From UBA4416 sp964541155 (GTDB taxonomy: Bacteria > Bacteroidota > Bacteroidia > B-17B0 > Aurantibacillaceae), in assembly GCA_964541155.1 (NCBI GenBank), contig CAZIPC010000002.1, positions 124,001-188,000 of the forward strand: a stretch of 64,000 nucleotides of DNA. The letters are read 5' to 3'. How positions within the stretch are numbered: the stretch's first letter is position 1; each line of letters opens with the position of its first letter. The translations under genes and the position numbers were made by a program. The notes beneath the pieces were generated by a model, which was given only the letters and a program-made list of their open reading frames with translations, made no database searches and was not told the origin of the DNA. Positions 1-8,152 of this stretch are shown here, in pieces.

Positions 1-2841
1 TACTTGTTTATACCAATCTTCTTGTTTTAGTTCTTCTATGGCTTCGTTTAAAATTTTCATATATGTATCAAACCCCATATCATTAATAAAACCACTTTGT
101 TCACCTCCTAATAAATTTCCAGCACCTCGAATATCTAAATCTCTCATTGCAATTTGAAAACCACTTCCTAAATCACTAAACTCAACAATAGCATGCAAGC
201 GTTTGCGAGCTTCTGAAGTTAAATTAATAAATGGGGGTGTTAATAAATAACAAAAAGCTTTTTTATTACTACGCCCTACTCTACCGCGCATTTGATGCAA
301 GTCGCTTAAACCAAAATTTTGAGAATCATTAATAATTATTGTATTAGCATTGCTAATATCTAATCCAGACTCAATTATTGTTGTAGCAACTAAAATATCA
401 TATTCTCCCTCAATAAAACTTAGCATGACTTCTTCTAGTTTATCGCCATCCATTTGCCCATGACCAACAGCCACTCTTGCTTCTGGCACTAAGCGCTGAA
501 TAATTCCGGCTACTTCTTGAATATTTTGAACTTTATTATGAACAAAATAAACCTGTCCTCCTCTATTTAATTCATGCGAAACAGCATCTCTAATAGCCTC
601 TTCGCTAAACGTAATAAGCTCAGTTTGTACAGGATATCTATTTGCTGGAGGTGTTGAAATAACCGATAAATCACGCGCCCCCATTAAACTAAATTGTAAT
701 GTTCTTGGTATTGGTGTGGCGGTTAATGTAAGCGTATCTACAGTTGTTTTAAATGTTTTAAGTTTATCTTTAATTCCTACACCAAACTTCTGTTCCTCAT
801 CTATAATTAATAATCCTAAATCTTTAAATTTTACGTCTTTTCCTACTATTTTATGCGTTCCTATTAAAATATCTATTTTACCTTCTATTGTTTTTGAAAT
901 AATTTCTTTTACTTCCTTTGTGCTTCTAAAACGATTAATAAAACTAATGTTACAAGGCAGATCTTTTAATCTCTCTTTAAATGTTTTATAGTGTTGATAT
1001 GCTAGAATAGTTGTGGGAACCAAAACCGCAACTTGTTTACTATCACAAACTGCTTTAAACGCAGCGCGAATAGCAATTTCGGTTTTACCAAAACCAACAT
1101 CTCCACAAACCAATCTATCCATTGGGTGAGGCTTTTCCATATCGCGTTTTACATCTGCAGTAACTTTTATTTGGTCTGGTGTGTCTTCATAAATAAAAGA
1201 AGCTTCTAATTCGTGTTGTAGATAATTATCAATAGGGTAACGGTGTCCGGGCTGCGCTTTTCGTTTTGCATATAGTTTAATTAAATCATAAGCTACTTCC
1301 TTAACGTTTTTCTTTGTTTTTTGTTTTAAGGTACTCCAGGTTGTTGATCCTATCTTATCAATGCGAGGCGCGTTTCCTTCTTTACCTGTATATTTGCTAA
1401 TACGATGTAAACTATGAATACTTACATATAAAAAATCATTGTCTTTATATACCAACTTCACAGCTTCTTGTTCTTTGCCATTAGCGTTAATTTTTACTAG
1501 TCCGCCAAATCTTCCAATTCCGTGGTCAATATGAGTAACAAAATCACCAGGATTAAGTGATAAAATTTCTTTTAAAGTTAATGATTCTGCTGTTTTATAG
1601 CGCGTTTCTTTTAAATGAAATCTATGATATCGTTCAAATATTTGATGGTCTGTATAACAAGCTATTTTTAAATCATGATCAACAAAGCCTTCGTGAATGT
1701 TAATATTCGTATGCTCAATTAAACTATCTGCCGTACGGTGCTCTTTAGATAATATATCATTAAAAATAGTATTTAGTCTCTCGGCTTGTTTAGTGTTATC
1801 TGTTGTTAAATAATTTTTATACCCTTTAGCTTTATTTGCTTTAAGGTCATTGATTAACATTTCAAAATTTTTACTAAAAGTTGGTTGTATGCTTTGATTA
1901 AACGTTAGTTCCTGCGAAGCAATGTGTTTATAAACACCGTATTCTATTAAATTAAAAGATTTTATAAATTCTATAAATTCATCTCCTTTAATATATAATT
2001 CTTGGGGAGGCAATTGCTGAACGGTATTAGATAAATTTGTAAAAGCTTTTTCTGTTTTTTCAAATAGCTTATCAATGGAGTCTTTTGTAAATAAAACATC
2101 ATCAAAACAAATTATTGTGTCCTTTGAAAGGTAATCAAATATGGGCTGTCGAATTTCTATTAGTTGATTTGATTGAATGTCTGGAATAATAGTTACAAAA
2201 TCATAATTATGATTTGATAATTGAGAAGCGGGATCAAATGTTTTTATCGCCTCAACATCGTTTCCAAATAACTCTATACGATATGGCAACTCATGAGCAA
2301 AAGAATACACGTCTATAATTCCTCCACGAATCGCATACTGACCTGGTTCTGAAACAAAATCACATTGCTCAAAATCATAGCTTATTAAAAACTCTTCTAT
2401 AAAATCAATACTTAGTTTTTCTCCTTTTTTAATTACAAGCGTGTTATTATTTAAACTAGATTTAGAAGCAACTTTTTCGGCTAAAGCCGAAGCATAAGTA
2501 ACTACAATACCAGAATAATTTTCTTTACTTAATTGGCTTAGTGTTTCTGCTCTTTCTTGAACAGACGCGTTACTTGTTTTTTCTTCTTTATAAGGTACCT
2601 TATAACTCTCTGGAAAATAATTAAGATGTTTTTCGGGAAGCAACGCTTGCAAATCATTTAAAATATATGCTGCTTTTTCTTTATCATTACAAACAATGAA
2701 AAAATTAAAAGCTGTGTTTTGAAACAAATCATTTATTAAAAAGGCAAAAGAGCTCCCTCGTAAACCAGATATAAATACATTTGTATTAAGATTTACTTGC
2801 TTTTGTTTTAATTCTTCCCAAAACTTGCCGTTCCACCACAT
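1..2841 (-). CDS. mfd: Transcription-repair coupling factor Mfd (3' end cut by window edge)
   Basis: Mfd is the DNA translocase that removes RNA polymerase stalled at lesions and recruits UvrA. The reading frame runs from an ATG at 2841 off the left edge, giving 947 codons of the roughly 1100 usual in this phylum, so the C-terminal regulatory domain is missing from view. The order is a UvrB-like N-terminal module, an RNA-polymerase interaction domain near residue 434 (DFVTHIDHGIGRFGGL), then the motor with Walker A GDVGFGKTE near residue 577, the DEEQ box near 680 and motif VI QMRGRVGRS near 849. No frameshift was seen. It is divergent from the SGNH hydrolase gene, with 69 bp between start codons. 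Identification is secure; partial only because of the window. Confidence 0.96.
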   Translation of the reverse strand, partial: MWWNGKFWEELKQKQVNLNTNVFISGLRGSSFAFLINDLFQNTAFNFFIVCNDKEKAAYILNDLQALLPEKHLNYFPESYKVPYKEEKTSNASVQERAETLSQLSKENYSGIVVTYASALAEKVASKSSLNNNTLVIKKGEKLSIDFIEEFLISYDFEQCDFVSEPGQYAIRGGIIDVYSFAHELPYRIELFGNDVEAIKTFDPASQLSNHNYDFVTIIPDIQSNQLIEIRQPIFDYLSKDTIICFDDVLFTKDSIDKLFEKTEKAFTNLSNTVQQLPPQELYIKGDEFIEFIKSFNLIEYGVYKHIASQELTFNQSIQPTFSKNFEMLINDLKANKAKGYKNYLTTDNTKQAERLNTIFNDILSKEHRTADSLIEHTNINIHEGFVDHDLKIACYTDHQIFERYHRFHLKETRYKTAESLTLKEILSLNPGDFVTHIDHGIGRFGGLVKINANGKEQEAVKLVYKDNDFLYVSIHSLHRISKYTGKEGNAPRIDKIGSTTWSTLKQKTKKNVKEVAYDLIKLYAKRKAQPGHRYPIDNYLQHELEASFIYEDTPDQIKVTADVKRDMEKPHPMDRLVCGDVGFGKTEIAIRAAFKAVCDSKQVAVLVPTTILAYQHYKTFKERLKDLPCNISFINRFRSTKEVKEIISKTIEGKIDILIGTHKIVGKDVKFKDLGLLIIDEEQKFGVGIKDKLKTFKTTVDTLTLTATPIPRTLQFSLMGARDLSVISTPPANRYPVQTELITFSEEAIRDAVSHELNRGGQVYFVHNKVQNIQEVAGIIQRLVPEARVAVGHGQMDGDKLEEVMLSFIEGEYDILVATTIIESGLDISNANTIIINDSQNFGLSDLHQMRGRVGRSNKKAFCYLLTPPFINLTSEARKRLHAIVEFSDLGSGFQIAMRDLDIRGAGNLLGGEQSGFINDMGFDTYMKILNEAIEELKQEDWYKQV

Positions 2842-2910
2842 AAGGGCACAAAAATAAGAAACTAAACTGTAATTTTATGATGCGTTTGTTTTTTGTTGTA
2901 TTTTTAAACC

Positions 2911-3945
2911 ATGAAAACGCTTTATCTAATTATTATTTTGCTTTTTAACAGTGTGATTTATACACAAGCACAGTTAAATAAAAAAATTAACGCTTTGTTT
3001 TTAGGAAACAGCTACACCTATGTAAACAATCTTCCTCAATTAATAAAAGATATTGCTTTGGCAAACGGAGACACCCTTATCTTTGATACCAATTGTCCTG
3101 GCGGTTATACTTTTCAAAATCATTCTTTAGACGCAAATAGTATCGGAAAGATAAACTCTCAACCCTGGGATTGTGTTATTTTACAAGCACAAAGTCAAGA
3201 ACCTTCTTTTTCTCCATGGCAAGTTTCTGCTCAAACATTGCCATATGCTATTAAGCTTGATAGTATTATTAAAAACAATAATAATTGTACTCAAACACTA
3301 TTTTTTGAAACATGGGGAAGAAAAAATGGTGATGCGTCTAACTGCCCTTCATATCCACCTATTTGCACATATAGCGGCATGCAAAACAGATTAAGGGCTT
3401 CGTATAAATTATTTGCAGATACCACCCACTCAATAATGGCTCCTGCGGGAGAGGCTTGGAGAAAATCTATTGCTTTGAATCCATCATTAGAATTATACTC
3501 CCCAGATGAAAGCCACCCATCTATAGAAGGGTCGTACTTAACAGCTTGTGTATTCTATGAAATACTTTTTCATAAAAGTGTATTAAATAACGTTTATACA
3601 TCTGGAATATCATCTATAAACTCAGGCTTCTTACAACAAATAGCACACGATGTGTTTAATGATAGTTTATTGGTTTGGAATATTGGTAGATTTAATCCAT
3701 GTAACACTACAGGATTAAACTCATTGTATTCTCAAAAAAATATCATATTATTTCCAAACCCACCACAAAACATATTACACTCCAACACAAACTCTTATTA
3801 TAAAATATACGATGTTTTTGGGACCCTTTGTTTATCAGGAGATAAGAGCAACACTATTAATATTGAATTATTAAATAATGGGGTATATTTTATTGAATTA
3901 TATGATTTAAATTCAATAAAAAGAATGAGATTTATTAAAAAATAA
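2911..3945 (+). CDS. Secreted SGNH/GDSL-type hydrolase with T9SS type A sorting domain
   Basis: This 344-residue protein has a signal peptide ending near TQA (about residue 20), then an SGNH-hydrolase fold. The block I motif FLGNSYTY carries the likely nucleophile Ser34, and the block V motif PDESHPS carries Asp199 and His202. The last ~75 residues (ILFPNPPQNIL through FIKK) form a type IX secretion C-terminal sorting domain of type A, so the enzyme should be exported through the outer membrane and released or anchored. The core resembles DUF4886-type SGNH proteins; the substrate (ester, sugar acetyl or lipid) cannot be told from sequence. A strong hairpin terminator follows. The T9SS machinery gene sprE/porW is elsewhere in the window. 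Confidence 0.85.
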   Translation: MKTLYLIIILLFNSVIYTQAQLNKKINALFLGNSYTYVNNLPQLIKDIALANGDTLIFDTNCPGGYTFQNHSLDANSIGKINSQPWDCVILQAQSQEPSFSPWQVSAQTLPYAIKLDSIIKNNNNCTQTLFFETWGRKNGDASNCPSYPPICTYSGMQNRLRASYKLFADTTHSIMAPAGEAWRKSIALNPSLELYSPDESHPSIEGSYLTACVFYEILFHKSVLNNVYTSGISSINSGFLQQIAHDVFNDSLLVWNIGRFNPCNTTGLNSLYSQKNIILFPNPPQNILHSNTNSYYKIYDVFGTLCLSGDKSNTINIELLNNGVYFIELYDLNSIKRMRFIKK

Positions 3946-3961
3946 TAATAGTTGTTTAATC

Positions 3962-3992
3962 AAAAAAGCCAAAAGAAATCTTTTGGCTTTTT
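3962..3992. terminator. Bidirectional hairpin terminator between SGNH hydrolase and fumC
   Basis: A perfect 13-bp stem (AAAAAGCCAAAAG / CTTTTGGCTTTTT) with a 4-nt loop lies between two convergent genes. The A-run and T-run at either end let it act as an intrinsic terminator on both strands. Confidence 0.88.
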
Positions 3993-4016
3993 AATTTTTA
4001 TGTAACTAAACATTAT

Positions 4017-5414
4017 TTATTTTAAACTACCAATCATGTCTTCTGGACGAACCCATTGATCAAACTGTTCATTGGTTACATATCCTAACTCAATAGCTGC
4101 TTCACGCAACGTTTTGTTTGATTTGTGTGCTGTTTTGGCTATTTTAGCGGCCTTTTCATATCCAATATGAGTATTTAAAGCAGTAACCAGCATTAAAGAA
4201 TTCTCTAAATGTTTCTTAATTTCTGGTAAATTAGCAGTAATACCGTCACTACATTTCTCTGTAAACGATACACAAGCATCTCCAATTAAACGGGCAGATT
4301 GCAAAACGTTAGCTGCAATTAATGGTTTAAATACATTTAATTCAAAATGCCCATTTAAACCCCCAACAGAAGCTGCCACATCATTTCCGATAACTTGAGC
4401 ACAAACCATTGTTAACGCTTCTGGTTGTGTTGGGTTTACTTTTCCTGGCATAATAGATGACCCTGGCTCGTTGTCTGGAATAATAATCTCGCCTATTCCA
4501 CAACGCGGCCCAGAAGACAACATACGAATATCATTAGCTATTTTAAATAAAGCAACAGCGCTGCGCTTCAATGCTCCGCTTAATTCAATCATAGCATCAT
4601 GTGCGGCCAATGCCTCAAATTTATTGGTAGCTGTAACAAACGGTAATCCTGTTAATTCAGCAATTTTTTTAGCCACCAATACATCGTATCCTTTTGGTGT
4701 ATTTAATCCTGTCCCAACTGCTGTACCACCTAAAGCCAATTCTTTAACCGCCTCTAAAGCATTTTTCAATGCGCGAATACTCATATTAATTTGTTGTACA
4801 TACCCACTAAATTCTTGTCCTAAAGATAAAGGTGTTGCGTCCATAAAATGAGTACGACCCGTTTTAATAATCGCATCAAATTCTTTTACCTTTTTTGATA
4901 AAGAATCACGCAACTTTTCCATTCCTGGAATTGTAATTTCCACCACTTGTTTATATGCTGCAATGTGCATAGCTGTTGGGTATGTATCGTTTGAAGATTG
5001 TGATTTATTCACATCGTCATTTGGATGTAAAACCTTAGGCTCGTCAGTTAATTTTCCTCCATTCAAAACATGCGCACGATATGCAATTACCTCATTGGCA
5101 TTCATGTTGCTTTGGGTTCCTGAGCCTGTTTGCCATATCACTAAAGGAAATTGATCATCTAATTTATGAGCTAAAATTTCATCACAGGCTTTTGCAATTA
5201 AGTCACATTTTTCTTTTGACAATACGCCTAACTCACAGTTTGCTAACGCGGCAGCCTTTTTAAGATAGCCAAATGCATATATAATTTCTTTTGGCATACT
5301 CGCTTCTGGGCCTATTTTAAAGTTGTTACGAGAGCGCTCTGTTTGTGCTCCCCAATAAACATGAGCGGGTACTTTTACCTCCCCCATTGTGTCTTTTTCT
5401 ATTCTGAATTCCAT
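4017..5414 (-). CDS. fumC: Class II fumarate hydratase
   Basis: Fumarase C interconverts fumarate and malate in the TCA cycle as a cytoplasmic homotetramer without an iron-sulfur cluster. The 465-residue length is normal for the family. The aspartase/fumarase signature GSSIMPGKVN lies near residues 316-325, and the upstream active-site segments TGSGTQSNMNANEV and GRTHFMDATP are intact. The TGSGTQSNMN form and the C-terminal IGYEKAAKIAKTAHK support fumarase over aspartase or argininosuccinate lyase. It is a single-gene transcript that ends at the shared terminator with the SGNH gene. The ATG at 5414 matches the usual N-terminus (FRIEKDTMGEVKVPA). Confidence 0.96.
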   Translation of the reverse strand: MEFRIEKDTMGEVKVPAHVYWGAQTERSRNNFKIGPEASMPKEIIYAFGYLKKAAALANCELGVLSKEKCDLIAKACDEILAHKLDDQFPLVIWQTGSGTQSNMNANEVIAYRAHVLNGGKLTDEPKVLHPNDDVNKSQSSNDTYPTAMHIAAYKQVVEITIPGMEKLRDSLSKKVKEFDAIIKTGRTHFMDATPLSLGQEFSGYVQQINMSIRALKNALEAVKELALGGTAVGTGLNTPKGYDVLVAKKIAELTGLPFVTATNKFEALAAHDAMIELSGALKRSAVALFKIANDIRMLSSGPRCGIGEIIIPDNEPGSSIMPGKVNPTQPEALTMVCAQVIGNDVAASVGGLNGHFELNVFKPLIAANVLQSARLIGDACVSFTEKCSDGITANLPEIKKHLENSLMLVTALNTHIGYEKAAKIAKTAHKSNKTLREAAIELGYVTNEQFDQWVRPEDMIGSLK

Positions 5415-5581
5415 CTTGGTTTTTTTTGATGCACGAATGTAGTAAAAAATTGGAACGCAGGTGACGTAGATTATTAAGATTTTTGAAAGAGAAAAATCAT
5501 GATTATCATATTATCTATTAGTGTTATCTCTATTCGTTAAAATAAATTTTTCAAAATCAAAAAACAGTGTTTATATTTATA

Positions 5582-5597
5582 GATTGATTAGTCAATC
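5582..5597. promoter_or_regulatory. Putative TetR operator, copy 1
   Basis: GATTGATTAGTCAATC has perfect 6-bp arms (GATTGA/TCAATC) around a 4-nt centre. It sits 6 bp in front of the tetR start codon, so binding would block initiation. A copy identical over 14 bases lies downstream of tetR at 6184-6199. Repetition on both sides of a TetR gene is typical of autoregulated TetR-family operators; binding is inferred. Confidence 0.6.
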
Positions 5598-5603
5598 ATT
5601 TTT

Positions 5604-6164
5604 TTGGATAAAAAAGAAGAAATATTAAAAACTGCCTTAAAACTCTTTGTAGAGAATGGGTTTCACGCAACACCAACTAGCAAAATTGCTAAAGAAGCCG
5701 GGGTGGCTAATGGCACATTATTTCATTATTACAAAACCAAAGAAGAACTTATTTTAGCCCTATACGTCGACACAAAGAAACGACTCACAGAATACGTGTA
5801 TTCTAACATTAGCAAAAACGATTCTTTAAAATTAGTGTTTAAATCAATCTATACAAACACCATAGAATGGTCGCTTGAAAATAAGATGGGGTTTTGTTTC
5901 ATTCAGCAATTTTCTACCTCACCATTTTATTCGTTAATCTCGCCCGAGGAAATAAGAAAGCAAGCTGAACCACACTTGGGCTTTTTACAAGAGGGAATTA
6001 AGGCGGCAGAATTAAAACCTTTACCGGTTGATTTGCTTTATACGCTTATTAACAGTCACATAGCAGGTATTAATCAATACCTGTCATCTGGAGAGTTTTC
6101 AACAAACAAACAAAAGCAAATCATTAATGAGTCGTTTCAATTATTATGGGATATGATCGCCTAA
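5604..6164 (+). CDS. TetR/AcrR-family transcriptional regulator
   Basis: This 186-residue protein has a typical TetR N-terminal helix-turn-helix (residues ~10-55, including TSKIAKEAGVANGTLFHYYKTKEELI) followed by a divergent ligand-binding domain. The start is a TTG at 5604: an in-frame stop TAG at 5589 rules out any longer form, and MDKKEEILKTALKLF is a standard TetR opening. The gene lies between two copies of a palindrome that is probably its own operator. The downstream target, a short-chain dehydrogenase, is a pseudogene. The ligand is unknown. The coding sequence itself shows no damage. Confidence 0.9.
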   Translation: MDKKEEILKTALKLFVENGFHATPTSKIAKEAGVANGTLFHYYKTKEELILALYVDTKKRLTEYVYSNISKNDSLKLVFKSIYTNTIEWSLENKMGFCFIQQFSTSPFYSLISPEEIRKQAEPHLGFLQEGIKAAELKPLPVDLLYTLINSHIAGINQYLSSGEFSTNKQKQIINESFQLLWDMIA

Positions 6165-6183
6165 AAAAATTTATAACAAAATA

Positions 6184-6199
6184 GACTGATTAGTCAATC
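6184..6199. promoter_or_regulatory. Putative TetR operator, copy 2
   Basis: GACTGATTAGTCAATC repeats the element in front of tetR, sharing TGATTAGTCAATCA exactly. It lies 37 bp before the ATG of the decayed dehydrogenase, in the position expected for its operator/promoter. Confidence 0.58.
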
Positions 6200-6235
6200 A
6201 ATTAATAATTTAAAAAATCAATAAAAATAAAAATC

Positions 6236-7052
6236 ATGGAAAAAAAGTAGTGTTAATAACGGGAGCCTCTTCAGACATAGAAAAAAAACAGCAAAACTAT
6301 TAGTTGCAAACGGAAATATTATTTATGCGGCAGCTTGTAGATTAGACAAAATGAGTGATCTAAAAGAACATGGAATATAACTTTTAGAAATGGATGTAAC
6401 CAATGATGAATCAATGGTTAAGGGAATTCAAAAAATTATAGAGAATGAAAAACGAATTGATGTATTAGTTAACAACGCAGGTTATGGTTCTTATGGGGCT
6501 CTAGAGGACGTGCCAATTTCGGAAGCAAAATACCAGTTTGAGGTAAACATTTTTGGATTGGCATGATTGACTCAATTAGCGCTTCCGAATATGCGAAAAC
6601 AACTGTCGGGTAAAATCATCAACATTTCTTCGATGGGAGTAAAATTTGGTGAACCACACGGAGCCTGGTATCATGCTACCAAATTTACTATTGAGGGACT
6701 AAGCGATAGTTTAAGAATGGAGTTGAAGCAGTTTAATATTGATGTAGTGATTATTGAACCGGGAGCTATCAAATCGGAGTGGGGAGGAATAGCGAAAGAA
6801 AACCTATTGAAAGTATCTTGAAACACAGATTATAAAAACCTGGCGACAAAACACGCAGCATTAATTGATGAAACATATAGAAGAGTTGGATCAGAACCAA
6901 TCGTCATAGCTAAAACAATTGCTAAAGCAATTAGTTTCAAAAACCCTAAAACAAGATACGCTGTTGGGGGAGGGGCAAAACTATTGTTATTTGTCCGTCG
7001 TATTTTACCCGACAAATTGTTTGACAAAATCTTCTTGAGCCAATTAAAATAA
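6236..7052 (+). pseudogene. Decayed short-chain dehydrogenase/reductase (SDR)
   Basis: The remains read as a full classical SDR of about 272 codons. Visible parts are VLITGASS near the N-terminus, DVLVNNAG, the catalytic YHATK with the preceding NISS, and PGAIKSEW. The gene is broken at least five times. After the ATG at 6236 the A-run is one base short, so the frame ends at TAG 6248. A second one-base loss lies in the A-run at 6281-6288. In-frame stops follow at TAA 6378, TGA 6564 and TGA 6819, and the frame ends at TAA 7050. Two glycines of the cofactor loop are also changed (SGIG-type to SDIE). The 5' part is most damaged. It was probably the target of the adjacent TetR regulator. Its substrate is unknown. 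Confidence 0.88.
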
Positions 7053-7074
7053 TACTCGCTAAATTTGTTAAATC

Positions 7075-7105
7075 AAAGCCTTTCCAAATTGGAGGGGCTT
7101 TTTAC
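7075..7105 (+). terminator. Terminator of the SDR pseudogene
   Basis: AAAGCCTTTCC and GGAGGGGCTTT pair over 11 bp with two G-U wobbles around the loop AAATT, followed by a T-run. It is intact although the gene before it is broken. Confidence 0.75.
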
Positions 7106-7132
7106 TTTAAGCTATACTATAAAACCCCAAAT

Positions 7133-7148
7133 AGTTTCACGTGCAACT
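7133..7148. other. parS-like site, degenerate copy
   Basis: AGTTTCACGTGCAACT matches the ParB-binding consensus TGTTTCACGTGAAACA at 13 of 16 positions, and at 13 of 14 in the core GTTTCACGTGCAAC. It lies in the non-coding gap downstream of the methyltransferase gene, about 690 bp from a perfect copy. Confidence 0.5.
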
Positions 7149-7162
7149 ATAAACAATAGAGC

Positions 7163-7216
7163 CCTCTTTACCAAATATCGTAAACAAAAAGCCACAGAAT
7201 AAATATTTGGTAGAGG
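7163..7216. repeat. Long-loop inverted repeat downstream of the methyltransferase
   Basis: Left arm CCTCTTTACCAAATAT (7163-7178) and right arm ATATTTGGTAGAGG (7203-7216) are complementary apart from a 2-nt indel, around a 24-nt loop. It lies 18 bp past the methyltransferase stop codon. It lacks a T-run on the minus strand, so it is not a typical terminator. Confidence 0.45.
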
Positions 7217-7234
7217 ATGTTGTGTACTATAAAA

Positions 7235-8119
7235 TTATTTATGTTTAAATATATAAATGGTACTGGAATAAGAGTTATAATCACTTGCCTTTAGATTAGA
7301 CTTTAAACCAATCCAAAAAGCTTTAAATAAATTAATAAAGCCTGTCTTGTATTTCTCGCTAAGCATTGAAACGTAGAAGCTATCAAATTTCATTGGCTTT
7401 GTATCTATTAATTTAAAACCGTTGTTAAATAATAACAAACTCATAGATTTTAAATCGAAATGATGTAAATGCCTAGGTACATCATAAGCTGCCCAAAATT
7501 CTTTGTAATAACTAGCATCGTAAGACGTGTAATTAGGAACCGCTATAATTAAAACCCCATTCTTACTAAGTTTTGATTTAAAAAAAGAAAGTGTTTCTGA
7601 CATATCAGTTACGTGTTCTAAGACATGCCATAAAGTAATTACGTTAACCGTTTCGTCATTAATAAATGTATTTAAATTTTGTTTATTAGAAGAGACGTTT
7701 AAATTTTGTTCAATTGCTATCTTTCTCGCTTGATCGTCTGGTTCTAATCCAAAAGAATTCCAACCTTTGTCTTTACAGACAGATAAAAACATTCCTGTGC
7801 CGCAGCCATAATCTAAAACTGTTCCACGTGAAACATAACTAGAAAGTAATTCTGTTTTCTTTTTAAGTGTATGTCTTCTAACTAAGTGGTAAAGTTTATT
7901 AATAATACCTTTTTTTGTATTTGTGTGAGAAACGTATTCTGCTGCTTTATAATAATTTCCCAATATATTATCATTTGGGCGTGGGTTCGTAAACTTAAAT
8001 CCACACTCTATACATGATACAATATTAAAGGTATCGTTGCTTACCGTGTGATCTTTACATGCTAAAAAAGGCTCAAATTTATTTGAGCCACAAATCAAAC
8101 ATTTTTCTATTGTTAACAT
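7235..8119 (-). CDS. Class I SAM-dependent methyltransferase with N-terminal zinc-ribbon-like motif
   Basis: The protein has 294 residues from the ATG at 8119. Cys7-Cys10 and Cys36-Cys39 form a probable zinc ribbon. A Methyltransf_23-type Rossmann domain follows, with SAM motif I VLDYGCGTGMF near residue 100 and motif LWHVLEHVTD further on. Such proteins methylate sugars, lipids or other small molecules; the substrate here is unknown. It is not GidB/RsmG despite lying after mnmG. A GTG at 8137 would add six residues but would overlap the parS-like site in the 33-bp gap to mnmG. A second, perfect parS sequence lies inside the gene (7820-7835), encoding VSRGT just before motif I. Confidence 0.85.
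   Translation of the reverse strand: MLTIEKCLICGSNKFEPFLACKDHTVSNDTFNIVSCIECGFKFTNPRPNDNILGNYYKAAEYVSHTNTKKGIINKLYHLVRRHTLKKKTELLSSYVSRGTVLDYGCGTGMFLSVCKDKGWNSFGLEPDDQARKIAIEQNLNVSSNKQNLNTFINDETVNVITLWHVLEHVTDMSETLSFFKSKLSKNGVLIIAVPNYTSYDASYYKEFWAAYDVPRHLHHFDLKSMSLLLFNNGFKLIDTKPMKFDSFYVSMLSEKYKTGFINLFKAFWIGLKSNLKASDYNSYSSTIYIFKHK
7820..7835. other. parS site, perfect consensus
   Basis: TGTTCCACGTGAAACA is identical to the 16-bp ParB (Spo0J) centromere sequence defined in Bacillus subtilis and conserved across bacterial phyla. It lies inside a coding region, as parS sites often do. A chance match to a 16-mer in 64 kb is very unlikely, and two related sites lie within 700 bp. Confidence 0.85.
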
Positions 8120-8129
8120 ATTTTTGTTT

Positions 8130-8145
8130 TGTTCCACGTGGAACC
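8130..8145. other. parS site between mnmG and methyltransferase
   Basis: TGTTCCACGTGGAACC contains the perfect 14-bp palindrome GTTCCACGTGGAAC, the symmetric form of the parS core. It fills most of the 33-bp gap between the two genes. Confidence 0.78.
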
Positions 8146-8152
8146 ATTATAT

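Noticed and set aside
2955..2966. DnaA box TTATACACA inside the SGNH gene
   Set aside because: It is an isolated match in coding sequence; such 9-mers are expected by chance in AT-rich DNA.
6564..6821. Separate short gene from 6567, or recoding of the in-frame stops
   Set aside because: The segment is the middle of an SDR, with homologous sequence on both sides of each stop and lost catalytic-loop residues, so it is part of one pseudogene.
7235..8119. Methyltransferase as gidB/rsmG because it follows gidA
   Set aside because: The zinc-ribbon N-terminus and Methyltransf_23 type motifs do not match RsmG.
8120..8137. GTG start for the methyltransferase
   Set aside because: It adds six polar residues and overlaps the parS-like site; the ATG at 8119 gives a family-like N-terminus just before the first cysteine pair. 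Not fully excluded.
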